From NCBI RefSeq assembly GCF_000368765.1, contig NZ_KB849655.1, positions 1,896,001 through 1,960,000 on the forward strand: a stretch of DNA of 64,000 bases, given 5' to 3'. The position numbers and the translations under genes were made by a program. Position 1 is the stretch's first letter. Each line of letters begins with the position of its first letter. Source of the stretch: Acinetobacter junii CIP 64.5 (GTDB lineage Bacteria > Pseudomonadota > Gammaproteobacteria > Pseudomonadales > Moraxellaceae). This document shows positions 1 through 10,651 of the stretch, piece after piece. Under the pieces are notes generated by a model. The model did no database searches. It was not told the origin of the DNA and saw nothing but the letters and a program-made list of their open reading frames with translations.

Positions 1-1381
<1,381 letters not shown>

Positions 1382-1415
1382 CTCGATGATTCGTCATCAT
1401 CAAGCTAGGTCGGCT

Positions 1416-1443
1416 ATATTACTCTAAATTTCTTTAAAGTCAA
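1416..1443 (-). promoter_or_regulatory. rRNA operon promoter (left copy)
   Basis: Read on the minus strand, a -35 TTGACT (1438-1443) and a -10 TAATAT (1416-1421) are separated by 16 bases, about 210 bases upstream of the 16S 5' end. The upstream side is AT-rich, as in UP elements. The core differs from the promoter of the right-hand operon at 60165-60192. Between 1444 and 1666 I see only AT-rich upstream sequence and no gene. Confidence 0.7.
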
Positions 1444-1666
1444 CAGGTAATTTAGATATTTTTAAAACTTATCAACCAACCCAAGAATCCAACCATTTTA
1501 GCCAAATCCTTGTTTCTCAACAAGTTTTTATCCGCATCACCGCCGATGGATGTGCATTCTACAGCATTTCTAATCGCTTGCAACCCTGTTTTTTATTATT
1601 TTCTTTTGCATGTTTCTTTTTTCTACAAATCTGATGTTTTCGTTGTTTTTATGATCTATTTATGTA

Positions 1667-1705
1667 CAAAAAGCAGGCTCACGGCCTGCTTTTTATTTTT
1701 TCCAT
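1667..1705 (-). terminator. Intrinsic terminator after tyrS
   Basis: A GC-rich inverted repeat (GCAGGC/GCCTGC with a short loop) is flanked by A- and T-runs. It lies just downstream of the tyrS stop codon and separates tyrS from the rRNA operon that follows on the same strand. Confidence 0.85.
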
Positions 1706-1713
1706 TGCCGTAT

Positions 1714-2949
<1,236 letters not shown>

Positions 2950-3007
2950 TTATTCAATTTGTGCGATATACTAACATTTTTTCAGCGTCTTGCAGGGGAA
3001 GTTGTAT

Positions 3008-4141
3008 ATGAGCGCAATCTATATTGGTGTAATGACTGGCACAAGCATGGATGGTGTTGATATTGTTGCAGCTTCTTTTAATCCTTTAACTTTGCACGCA
3101 ACCCTGACTGTTCCGTTTGATCCAGCGTTACGTGACGAATTGATGGCGCTCACTTTGCCTGATGATAACGAAATCGATCGTATGGGCAAAGCCGATGTGG
3201 CTCTGGCACAGATGATTGGACATGGTATCAATGAACTGATCAAACAAAATAATTTAGATCGAAATCAAATTAAAGCCATTGGTTCTCATGGACAGACCAT
3301 TCGTCATCGTCCTGAACATGGGTTTACATTGCAAATCGGTGATCCCAATATTATTACTGAAATCACTCAAATCCCTGTTATTTCGGATTTTAGACGTCGA
3401 GATATGGCTGCTGGTGGTCAGGGTGCACCTTTAGTTCCTGCTTTCCATCAGGCCTTGTTTCAGCATGACAGTATTCATCGCGTCATCTTAAATTTGGGCG
3501 GAATTGCAAATGTCAGTATGCTACCTGCAAACAATGCGGACGGCGTATATGGATTTGATACAGGTCCAGCCAATATTTTGATGGATGCATGGTGTCATCG
3601 TCATACAGGTCATCCATATGACGAGAATGGTGACTGGGCTGCATATGGCAATCCCATTCGCTCATTGCTAGATCGTTTACAAACACACGAATTTTTTGCC
3701 AAAGAACCTCCGAAGAGTACGGGTCGTGAAGACTTTAATTTAGAGTGGTTGGATGAGCAGCTCAGCGATTGGCGAAGTGATTTAGAGTACGATGAACTTG
3801 AAGATACGCCAGAGAATGTTCAAGCAACCTTAATGAAACTGACAACTCGTGCAATTAAGAAAGCAATTTATCGCAGTAAAGATGCTATGCCGACAGGTGA
3901 AATTTATGTCTGTGGTGGTGGCGCATATAATTCATATTTACTTGAACAACTACGCTGGCGTTTGCGCAAGCATAATTGGTCTGTGCAAACTACAGATGCG
4001 CTGGGTCTTGCTCCAACATGGGTTGAAGCCACAGCTTTTGCTTGGTTAGCGATGCGTTTTATGGAGCAACTCAGTGGTAATTTACCAGCTGTCACGGGTG
4101 CATCAGGAAATCGTATCTTGGGGACAATTACGGCGGTGTAA
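3008..4141 (+). CDS. anmK: Anhydro-N-acetylmuramic acid kinase
   Basis: AnmK phosphorylates and opens 1,6-anhydro-MurNAc to MurNAc-6-phosphate during cytoplasmic recycling of cell-wall fragments. The 377-residue protein begins with the family's phosphate-binding motif MTGTSMDGVD (residues 9-18) and has the sugar-kinase/ASKHA pattern, including GFDTGPANILMD in the middle and VCGGGAYN near the C-terminus. The frame is open from 2990, but the ATG at 3008 is preceded by AGGGGA at a good distance. The gene stands alone between tyrS and a bidirectional terminator shared with erpA. Confidence 0.96.
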   Translation: MSAIYIGVMTGTSMDGVDIVAASFNPLTLHATLTVPFDPALRDELMALTLPDDNEIDRMGKADVALAQMIGHGINELIKQNNLDRNQIKAIGSHGQTIRHRPEHGFTLQIGDPNIITEITQIPVISDFRRRDMAAGGQGAPLVPAFHQALFQHDSIHRVILNLGGIANVSMLPANNADGVYGFDTGPANILMDAWCHRHTGHPYDENGDWAAYGNPIRSLLDRLQTHEFFAKEPPKSTGREDFNLEWLDEQLSDWRSDLEYDELEDTPENVQATLMKLTTRAIKKAIYRSKDAMPTGEIYVCGGGAYNSYLLEQLRWRLRKHNWSVQTTDALGLAPTWVEATAFAWLAMRFMEQLSGNLPAVTGASGNRILGTITAV

Positions 4142-4145
4142 TAGC

Positions 4146-4176
4146 AAAAAAGCTTCTCATATCGAGAAGCTTTTTT
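4146..4176. terminator. Bidirectional intrinsic terminator anmK/erpA
   Basis: A perfect stem (AAAAAAGCTTCTC / GAGAAGCTTTTTT) around a six-base loop has A- and T-runs at its ends, so it can work on both strands. It sits between the convergent anmK and erpA genes. Confidence 0.9.
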
Positions 4177-4191
4177 ATATCTTTTTTAAAC

Positions 4192-4527
4192 TTAAATCGA
4201 GAAAGAAGATCCACAACCACACGTCGTTGTTGCATTTGGGTTTTGTACAACAAAACGTGAACCTTCCAAACCTTCTAGATAATCAACTACTGAACCGACT
4301 AAATATTGATAACTTAATGAGTCAACCAACATTTTAACATCTCCATTGGTAAATTCAGCATCGTCTTCATTGGCACTTTCTGCAAAGTTAAAACCATAAG
4401 AAAAGCCAGAACAACCTCCACCTGTTACATAGACACGTAACATAAGATCATTATTCCCTTCACTTTCGCGTAATTGGCGAACTTTTTTGGCAGCATTATC
4501 TGACAATTCAAGAGCTTGTGCGTTCAT
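4192..4527 (-). CDS. erpA: Iron-sulfur cluster insertion protein ErpA (A-type carrier)
   Basis: This small A-type carrier delivers Fe-S clusters to apoproteins. At 111 residues it has the normal family length. The three conserved cysteines are visible: Cys39 in GGGCSGF, and Cys103 and Cys105 in the C-terminal CGCGSSF. The start ATG at 4527 has a GAGGA ribosome-binding site. ErpA and IscA are close relatives; the long acidic middle part and the stand-alone context outside an isc operon favour ErpA. Confidence 0.93.
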   Translation of the reverse strand: MNAQALELSDNAAKKVRQLRESEGNNDLMLRVYVTGGGCSGFSYGFNFAESANEDDAEFTNGDVKMLVDSLSYQYLVGSVVDYLEGLEGSRFVVQNPNATTTCGCGSSFSI

Positions 4528-4568
4528 GATGGATATTCCTCGACTTTTCTTTGTCTTTCATACATAAA

Positions 4569-4606
4569 AGACCCGATATTCAGTATAGCATACTCAATAT
4601 CAGGTC
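4569..4606 (-). terminator. Hairpin terminator after solute-binding paralogue 1
   Basis: A long near-perfect inverted repeat (AGACC..GATATT..AGTAT with its complement) is followed on the minus strand by TTTTA. It lies about 45 bases past the stop of the gene at 4651-5655. Confidence 0.7.
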
Positions 4607-4650
4607 TGTATTTGAAGTTTTAAAGGGCTATTCAAAATACTTTTACAAGA

Positions 4651-5655
4651 TTATTTGTAGTTTTCGTCTTGTAAGCCACATTCAAAATTCTTTGGATTTT
4701 CTTTACAACGGAATTGCCATAAAAGCTTCATCATGCGTTTATCGTAAATCCCTTTTGCTGTCAGGTTAATACGTGATTCTCGCATAAGTTTTTGATAGCC
4801 TGGCTTATCAGACTCAGGAACTTCCATCCAATATTTTTGCGGAATATCCGCCTTCATTTTACCAAGGATACCAAATGCACGTGGTAGTTGGCTTTTAACC
4901 CACTCGCGTGACTTTTGACCAAATCCTGCTGGGAATTTATCTGGATGAATAATCAAATTACCTGTCACTTGTAAGATCGGATAATTCACAATTGCGCCTT
5001 TTGTACCCAAACCTTTATGCAATTCCAAAGGTTTAAATGCAGCTGCTGGCGCACCAATAATATCAACCTGACCATTATTAAATTTTGCACCAAAGTTTGT
5101 AATATCTGAACTTACAGCCTGCGCTCCGACTTGTGAAGCCATAATTTTTTGTGCTTCATCATAGTCTAATACCGCAATTTTCTTACCTGCAGCTTTTGCC
5201 ACCGTATTGATATTACGATCATTAACAAGTAAATAAGCATCACCGACTGGGATCACACCGACAACTTCATATTTGCCATTGACCATCGATTTTCCGAACA
5301 CTGGGCTAGCAAGACCTTGCATCACTTTAACTGCAAGTTTTAAGTCAGTGATTGCGCCAATTGCATCGAGAGAACCTGTAAATTTATTGAATTGGCGACC
5401 ACGCATTCCTGTGATACTCACACCATCACATTTTCCAGCTTTAAAGTCTTCAGCAATTACAGCCTCATTGGTGCCAACTTTCAATTCGATATCAGCGCCC
5501 CAAGTCTTTGCAGCGAGCTGATAATCTTTCATAAGTGCGTAAACATCGCCACTTTTACCAACAATATCAAATACACAGATTGTTTGCTTTGCTTGAGCGC
5601 CTGCGGATACGACTGCAACACCTGTTGCAAGCATTAATGTTTTAAACCATTGCAT
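4651..5655 (-). CDS. Putative secreted solute-binding protein, paralogue 1
   Basis: This is the first of five tandem copies of a family that I recall being annotated in Acinetobacter as 'putative solute-binding protein' (a DUF-type family; the exact Pfam number should be checked). A Sec signal peptide (about residues 1-23, ending GAQA) is followed by the family hallmark CVFD(I/L)xGKSG and, near the C-terminus, by two cysteines (RCKENPKNFEC). The ligand is unknown. The frame extends to 5703, but the ATG at 5655 follows an AAAGGA site and gives a clean signal peptide. It is the most divergent intact copy and has a C-terminal extension (LQDENYK) that the others lack. Confidence 0.85.
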   Translation of the reverse strand: MQWFKTLMLATGVAVVSAGAQAKQTICVFDIVGKSGDVYALMKDYQLAAKTWGADIELKVGTNEAVIAEDFKAGKCDGVSITGMRGRQFNKFTGSLDAIGAITDLKLAVKVMQGLASPVFGKSMVNGKYEVVGVIPVGDAYLLVNDRNINTVAKAAGKKIAVLDYDEAQKIMASQVGAQAVSSDITNFGAKFNNGQVDIIGAPAAAFKPLELHKGLGTKGAIVNYPILQVTGNLIIHPDKFPAGFGQKSREWVKSQLPRAFGILGKMKADIPQKYWMEVPESDKPGYQKLMRESRINLTAKGIYDKRMMKLLWQFRCKENPKNFECGLQDENYK

Positions 5656-5881
5656 GTTCTTTTTTCCTTTGCATTTTGGTGATTGTTGTGACATCACACC
5701 CAAAATCGTAGAACCACGTTTAATTCCCTAATGGTATATAAACGAAATCCCTCATCATCAATCGTAAATCTTCCTGATCAAAATATATTTTAATCTTCAC
5801 GATTTCATTTGATTTTTATCTCATTATGATTACGAGATTTTAAAGTAAAGGCTATGACTTAAATGACGATCACAAAAAAAC

Positions 5882-5909
5882 AAAAAGCCTAGATAAATCT
5901 AGGCTTTAA
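5882..5909 (-). terminator. Terminator after solute-binding paralogue 2
   Basis: The stem AAAGCCTAGAT / ATCTAGGCTTT is followed on the minus strand by a T-run. It lies 24 bases downstream of the paralogue 2 stop and separates paralogues 2 and 1 into different transcripts. Confidence 0.85.
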
Positions 5910-5932
5910 GTGTCATTTTTGGCAATTACTGA

Positions 5933-6940
5933 TTATTCACCAGGTAATGCACATTCAAAGTTTGATTTGTTCACTGAACAACGAGATTTTTTCAATACAG
6001 ACATCATACCTGCATCGTAAATACCACGCTTAGTCAAATCCATACGACCATCACGTAATAATTTTTGATACTTCAATGTATCTTCTGCGCTTAAGTTCAT
6101 TTTGTACTTCGCTGGAATTTCAGCTTCGTAACGTTTGATCATTGCGAATGCTTTTGGAAGTTGCTTCACAAAGTAATCACGAGATTTTTGACCAAAACCA
6201 GCAGGGAATTTTTCTGGACGAATAACAAGATCCGCAGTTACTTGTAAAACTGGGAAGTTGAAGATACCACCATTAGTACCTAAACCCTTGCTCAATTCTA
6301 ATGGTTTGTATGCATAAGCAGGCGCACCTACCATATCAACTTGACCATTGTTAAATTTAGCAGCGAAGTTAGAAACGTCAGAAAGTACTGCTTGAGCGCC
6401 TACGCGTTGTACCATGATTTTTTGAGCATCATCGTAACCCAATACAGCGAATTTCTTACCAGCAGCTTTTTCAATTGAGTTAATGTTCTTGTCACGTACG
6501 AAGATATACGCAGCACCCAATGGAGAGATACCCGCTACTTCATATTTGTTACCACCAAGATTAGTCGTCATCTTCGCAGCATTACGAGCATCTAGAACGT
6601 AAGTAATCGCACGTTGAGCAATTTCATTGCTCGGCGCACCACCTAAAGAATCGATAGAACCCGCGAATTTGTTGTATGGGCGAGCACGCATTGCTGTCAT
6701 TGCTACAGCAGCACATTTACCAGCCTTGAAATTATTGTCAGCAACTTGCTCATCAGTGATTGCTAGAAGGTTAACGTCAGCACCCCAACCTTTTGCAGCA
6801 AGTGCCCAGTCTTGCATCATTTTGTATGATTCACCTGACTTCCCTAATAAGTCGAATACACACACATCGATTTTTGCTTGAGCAGATGCTGACATGCCCA
6901 TCATCGCAGTTGCTGCAATAGCTAATGCAATTTTTTTCAT
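5933..6940 (-). CDS. Putative secreted solute-binding protein, paralogue 2
   Basis: This is an intact family member of 335 residues. The signal peptide starts MKKIALAIAATAMMG and ends SAQA. The mature protein carries the family start CVFDLLGKSGESYKMM and the C-terminal SRCSVNKSNFECALPGE. The open frame reaches 7000, but the ATG at 6940 is preceded by AAGGATG at proper spacing, whereas the ATG at 6949 has that site directly against it. Its leader contains the hairpin at 7009-7037, which resembles one upstream of paralogue 5. The two-domain look fits periplasmic binding proteins, but no transporter genes are nearby and the substrate is unknown. Confidence 0.87.
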   Translation of the reverse strand: MKKIALAIAATAMMGMSASAQAKIDVCVFDLLGKSGESYKMMQDWALAAKGWGADVNLLAITDEQVADNNFKAGKCAAVAMTAMRARPYNKFAGSIDSLGGAPSNEIAQRAITYVLDARNAAKMTTNLGGNKYEVAGISPLGAAYIFVRDKNINSIEKAAGKKFAVLGYDDAQKIMVQRVGAQAVLSDVSNFAAKFNNGQVDMVGAPAYAYKPLELSKGLGTNGGIFNFPVLQVTADLVIRPEKFPAGFGQKSRDYFVKQLPKAFAMIKRYEAEIPAKYKMNLSAEDTLKYQKLLRDGRMDLTKRGIYDAGMMSVLKKSRCSVNKSNFECALPGE

Positions 6941-7008
6941 ATTTTTCATCCTTTCACAAACTTTATGTTTGTCTCCTTGTTCGAAGCAAATATTAATCAT
7001 GTTTTCTG

Positions 7009-7037
7009 AAAAAAAATAGAGCTTGTACTCTATTTTT
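7009..7037 (-). promoter_or_regulatory. Hairpin in the leader of paralogue 2 (terminator or attenuator)
   Basis: A ten-base stem (AAAAATAGAG / CTCTATTTTT) is followed on the minus strand by a T-run. It could end transcription from paralogue 3, which stops at 7156. Because a similar motif lies at the same distance (about 70-85 bases) upstream of paralogue 5, it could also be a shared regulatory element. Confidence 0.6.
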
Positions 7038-7155
7038 ATGTCAGGATTGTTTAATATTTGTCCTTTTTTATATCATCCACTTCTTTTATTAGACATTTTT
7101 GTGATAAGTCAAAAGTTGTACGCTAAGGTTCACGATTTGAAATAACGTAAAACTT

Positions 7156-8157
7156 CTATTCTCCACTCAATGTACATTCAAAGTTTGTACGTTCAACAGT
7201 ACAACGTGCACGTTTGAGTACGTTCATCATAGTAGCATCGTAAACGCCTTGTTTTGTTAGATTCATACGCCCTTCTCGTAACATTTTTTGATAGCGTACT
7301 TTGTCTTCATTCGATAGGTTAATTTTTCGGGCATTCATGCCTGATTCTAAACGTTGCACCATGGCAAAGTTACTTGGAAGTTTATTGATGAACCATTGTC
7401 TCGATTGAGTACCAAAATTTGCAGGAAATTTACCTGGACGAATAATCAGATCACCTGTGATATTCACAACAGGAAAATTAAACAAAGCACCATTTGCCAA
7501 TCCTTTGCTAATTTCCAAAGGTTTATAGGCATATGCTGGTGCAGCAATTACATCGACCTGACCGCTGTTAAATTTTTTCACAAAATCAGAAATATCGGAT
7601 GGCACAGCAATCAGATCTAAGCTTTCAACAATTATTTTTTGTGCCTGATCGTAATGCAAATAAGCGAATTTTTTTCCTTTCGCTTTTTCTATCGTATCAA
7701 TTCGTTTATCCCGCACAAAAATATAGGCAAGACCGACTTCAATGATTCCCGCAACTTCGTATTTTTCTCCATTGACGGTTGCAGTCAGACGGCTTTTATT
7801 ACGTTTGTCGAGCACATAACTAATTGCTTTTTGCGCAATTGCATTACTCGTTACTGCACCCACAGCATCAATCGAACCAGCGAATTTGTTATATTTACGC
7901 GCACGCATTGAGGTCATGTAAACCCCATCACACTTACCAGCATCAAAGTCTTGTTCAGCTTTTTGTTCATCTTGATAAGCAATTAACTCAACGTCACCCT
8001 GCCAAGTTTTTGATGCAAGCTTCCACTCTTCAATCAGTTTATATGACTCCCCAGCCTTGCCTAACAAATCGAATACACAAATTTCTTGTTTTGCCTGCAC
8101 AGAAGTGGTCATGGCAAAAAGCGTTGCAGCGCTCAGTGCCCAAAGTCCTTTTTTCAT
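7156..8157 (-). CDS. Putative secreted solute-binding protein, paralogue 3
   Basis: This is an intact 333-residue copy. The signal peptide (MKKGLWALSAATLFAM, ending SVQA) is followed by CVFDLLGKAGESYKLIEEW. The C-terminus RARCTVERTNFECTLSGE is nearly the same as in paralogues 4 and 5, so these three form the most recent duplicates. The ATG at 8157 has an AAGGGAAAA site upstream; the frame is open to 8187 without a better start. Confidence 0.87.
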   Translation of the reverse strand: MKKGLWALSAATLFAMTTSVQAKQEICVFDLLGKAGESYKLIEEWKLASKTWQGDVELIAYQDEQKAEQDFDAGKCDGVYMTSMRARKYNKFAGSIDAVGAVTSNAIAQKAISYVLDKRNKSRLTATVNGEKYEVAGIIEVGLAYIFVRDKRIDTIEKAKGKKFAYLHYDQAQKIIVESLDLIAVPSDISDFVKKFNSGQVDVIAAPAYAYKPLEISKGLANGALFNFPVVNITGDLIIRPGKFPANFGTQSRQWFINKLPSNFAMVQRLESGMNARKINLSNEDKVRYQKMLREGRMNLTKQGVYDATMMNVLKRARCTVERTNFECTLSGE

Positions 8158-8379
8158 CTTGTTTTCCCTTAATTGCTGTTTTTGCATATTTTTCCACCAG
8201 CTAAGGACAAATATAGTCAGGTTTTATTTAAAAGCCTAGTCCTTTTGTCTACATATGTCGGGTTTTTCAGATATTTAACTATCCTGATCACACTTTCTAA
8301 AGAGTCAATTGACGATGTCTCATAGCAAAGCATTTGATTGAAATATTTGGACTAATCAGAACTAGGATCAGGATATTTA

Positions 8380-9386
8380 CTATTCACCACCTAAGGAGCA
8401 TTCAAAGTTTGTGCGTTCTACCGTACAACGTGCGCGTTTCAGAACACTCATCATAATCGGATCGTATACACCTTGTTTCGTCACATTAATACGTTCGTCT
8501 CTTAGTATTCGTTGATAGCGAACCTCATTTTCTTTACCTAAGCTCAATTTATATTTCGCGGGTATAGAGTCTTCTAGGCGTTTAACCATCGTAAAGCTTT
8601 TCGGTAGCTGCTTAACAAACCATTCCCGTGACTTTAATCCAAAATTAACAGGAAACTGTTCAGGACGAATAATTAAATCTCCTGTGATATTTACAACTGG
8701 GAAGGTAAACATGGCTCCCGACTTTGCAATCCCTTTTTCAATCTCGAGTGGCTTATAGGCGTACGCAGGTGCAGCAATCACATCAACCTGCTTGCTATTG
8801 AATTTTTTTACAAAATCAGAGATTTCTGAAGGTACTGAAATCATTTGTAAACTATCTACTACTGCTTTTTGAGCTATATCGTAGTGAAGATATGCAAACT
8901 TTTTTCCTTTGGCTTTTTGGATCGTATTTAAATTTTTATCTTGTACAAAAACATAAGCCAAACCAAATTGTAAAATGCCAGCAACTTCGTAGTTTTGATC
9001 ATCAACTTTTGCCAGTAATCGGTGCTTATTGCGTTTATCTAAAGCAAAACTAATCGCCTTTTGTGCTACATCATTACTGGTCACACCACCAATCGCATCA
9101 ATCGAACCTACAAAACCATTGTATTTGCGGGCCCGCATAGAGGTCATATACACACCTTCACAGATTCCTGACTCGAAGTCTTTTTGTGCCTTCGCCTCAT
9201 CCTGATATGGGATCAATTGAATTTCAGCTTGCCAATTTTTAGCCGTGACAGCCCATTCTTGCGTCACTCCAAATGTTTCACCTGCTTTTCCTAATAAATC
9301 AAATACACATACTTTTTGTTTTGCTTGAACAGTCGTTGCAAACCCCATCAATGTTAAGATTGATAAAGCAAATAGCCCTTTTTCAT
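8380..9386 (-). pseudogene. Solute-binding paralogue 4, start-proximal frameshift
   Basis: The body is intact and matches paralogues 3 and 5 from the signal peptide (GLFALSILTLMG...TTVQA) through CVFDLLGKAGE to RARCTVERTNFECSLGGE. The expected ATG at 9386, behind a GGGGGA site, is followed by five A's where six are needed. Translation from it would leave the frame within four codons and stop soon after. The only upstream in-frame start is a GTG at 9417 without a good site, which would add unrelated residues and spoil the signal peptide. It is a recent pseudogene, a slippage-controlled gene, or a one-base sequencing error. It lies 48 bases downstream of paralogue 5, on the same strand. Confidence 0.75.
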
Positions 9387-9434
9387 TTTTCCCCCTATAA
9401 AAAAAATAAAAACACACTTTAATAAAACAAAAAA

Positions 9435-10440
9435 TTATTCACCACCAAGACTGCATTCAAAGTTTGTGCGTTCAACCGTGCAACGTGCACGTTTTAAAAC
9501 ACTCATCATGGTTGAATCATAAATATCACGCTTGGTTAAACTGATTCGTGCTTCACGTAGAATTTGTTGATAACGGGTTTTATCTTCCTGACTTAAATTA
9601 ATTTTGTATTTTGCAGGTAAATCCGCTTCCATGCGTTGTATCAAGGTGAAATTACTTTTTAAGCGTCCAAGAAACCAATCTCGTGAGTTTTGTCCAAAAT
9701 TACTCGAAAATTTTTCAGGACGAATAATCAGATCCATTGTCATATTTACAGCTGGAAAGGTAATGATTGCTCCATCCTCTCCAAGCCCCTTATATAGCTC
9801 TAGAGGCTTATATGCGTAGGCTGGTGCTGCCATGATGTCAGCTTGACCACTATTAAATTTCTTTGCGATATCCGAAATATCTGACAATACTGCTTGCCCA
9901 CCTAGACTTCGAACAACAATTTTTTGTGCTTCGTCATATCCTAGCACCGCAAATTTTTTCCCTTTGATTTTCTCAATGGTGTTGATCTTTTTATCTCGGA
10001 CGAAGATATATGCCAAACCAATTTCTGATGTACCTGCAACTTCATAGCTCTGATTTCCGTCCCTACTTACCAAACGGCGCTGATTACGTTTATCTAAGGC
10101 AAAGCTGATTGCTTTTTGGGCTATTGCATAGGTTGGAACTGCACCAATTGCATCAACAGACCCAGCAAATTTATTGTAAGTTCGCGCGCGCATAGAAGTC
10201 ATATACACGCCATCACATTTCCCTTGTTGAAAATCCTTTTCAGCCTGAGCTTCATTTTGGTAACTGATCAGATCAATATCACCACGCCAAACTTTTGCAG
10301 CTAACGCCCACTATTCAATCATTTTGTAAGCCTCTCCTGACTTACCTAATAGATCAAATACACAAACTTTTGCCGCATTTGATGATGTCTTTACCCCCAA
10401 AAATTAACATTGCCCCCAATGCCAAAATTCCCTTATTCAT
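9435..10440 (-). pseudogene. Solute-binding paralogue 5, frameshift plus amber stop
   Basis: The reading starts at the ATG at 10440 with a hydrophobic signal-like stretch (MNKGILALGAMLIFG). It then loses frame in a T/G homopolymer run at about 10393-10404. In the restored frame the hallmark CVFDLLGKSGEAYKMIE follows, but the next codon, Glu in paralogue 3, is TAG (10311-10313). The remainder, through MYMTSMRARTYNKFAGS to the conserved C-terminal CTVERTNFEC, is open. An ATG at 10208 could start only a signal-less fragment. Two independent lesions make this a likely pseudogene. Confidence 0.9.
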
Positions 10441-10521
10441 CCTGAATTCCTGTCGTATAGTTTTGGTCTTGTTACTTATTTTTTCATCTAAACTAAATAA
10501 TATTCTGATTTTAAACACAGA

Positions 10522-10547
10522 AGTAGAGTTTTTACTCTATTTTTATC
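10522..10547 (-). promoter_or_regulatory. Hairpin motif upstream of paralogue 5
   Basis: On the minus strand, ATAAAAATAGAGT is followed by four A's and ACTCTA, forming a six-base stem. The first 14 bases match the motif in the paralogue 2 leader at 7009-7037, and its distance to the start codon (about 82 bases) is similar. Confidence 0.5.
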
Positions 10548-10651
10548 ATCTAAATGCATTTGATTTCAGCTTTGCATAAATTCATATAAAAATTTGCAAT
10601 CGCTTCGGATCACCTTAAAATGCGGCTATCTATTCGCTATTTTGCATACTC

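Noticed and set aside
10208..10208. ATG at 10208 as a true start for paralogue 5
   Set aside because: It would delete the signal peptide and the conserved N-terminal motif; both are still visible upstream in broken form.
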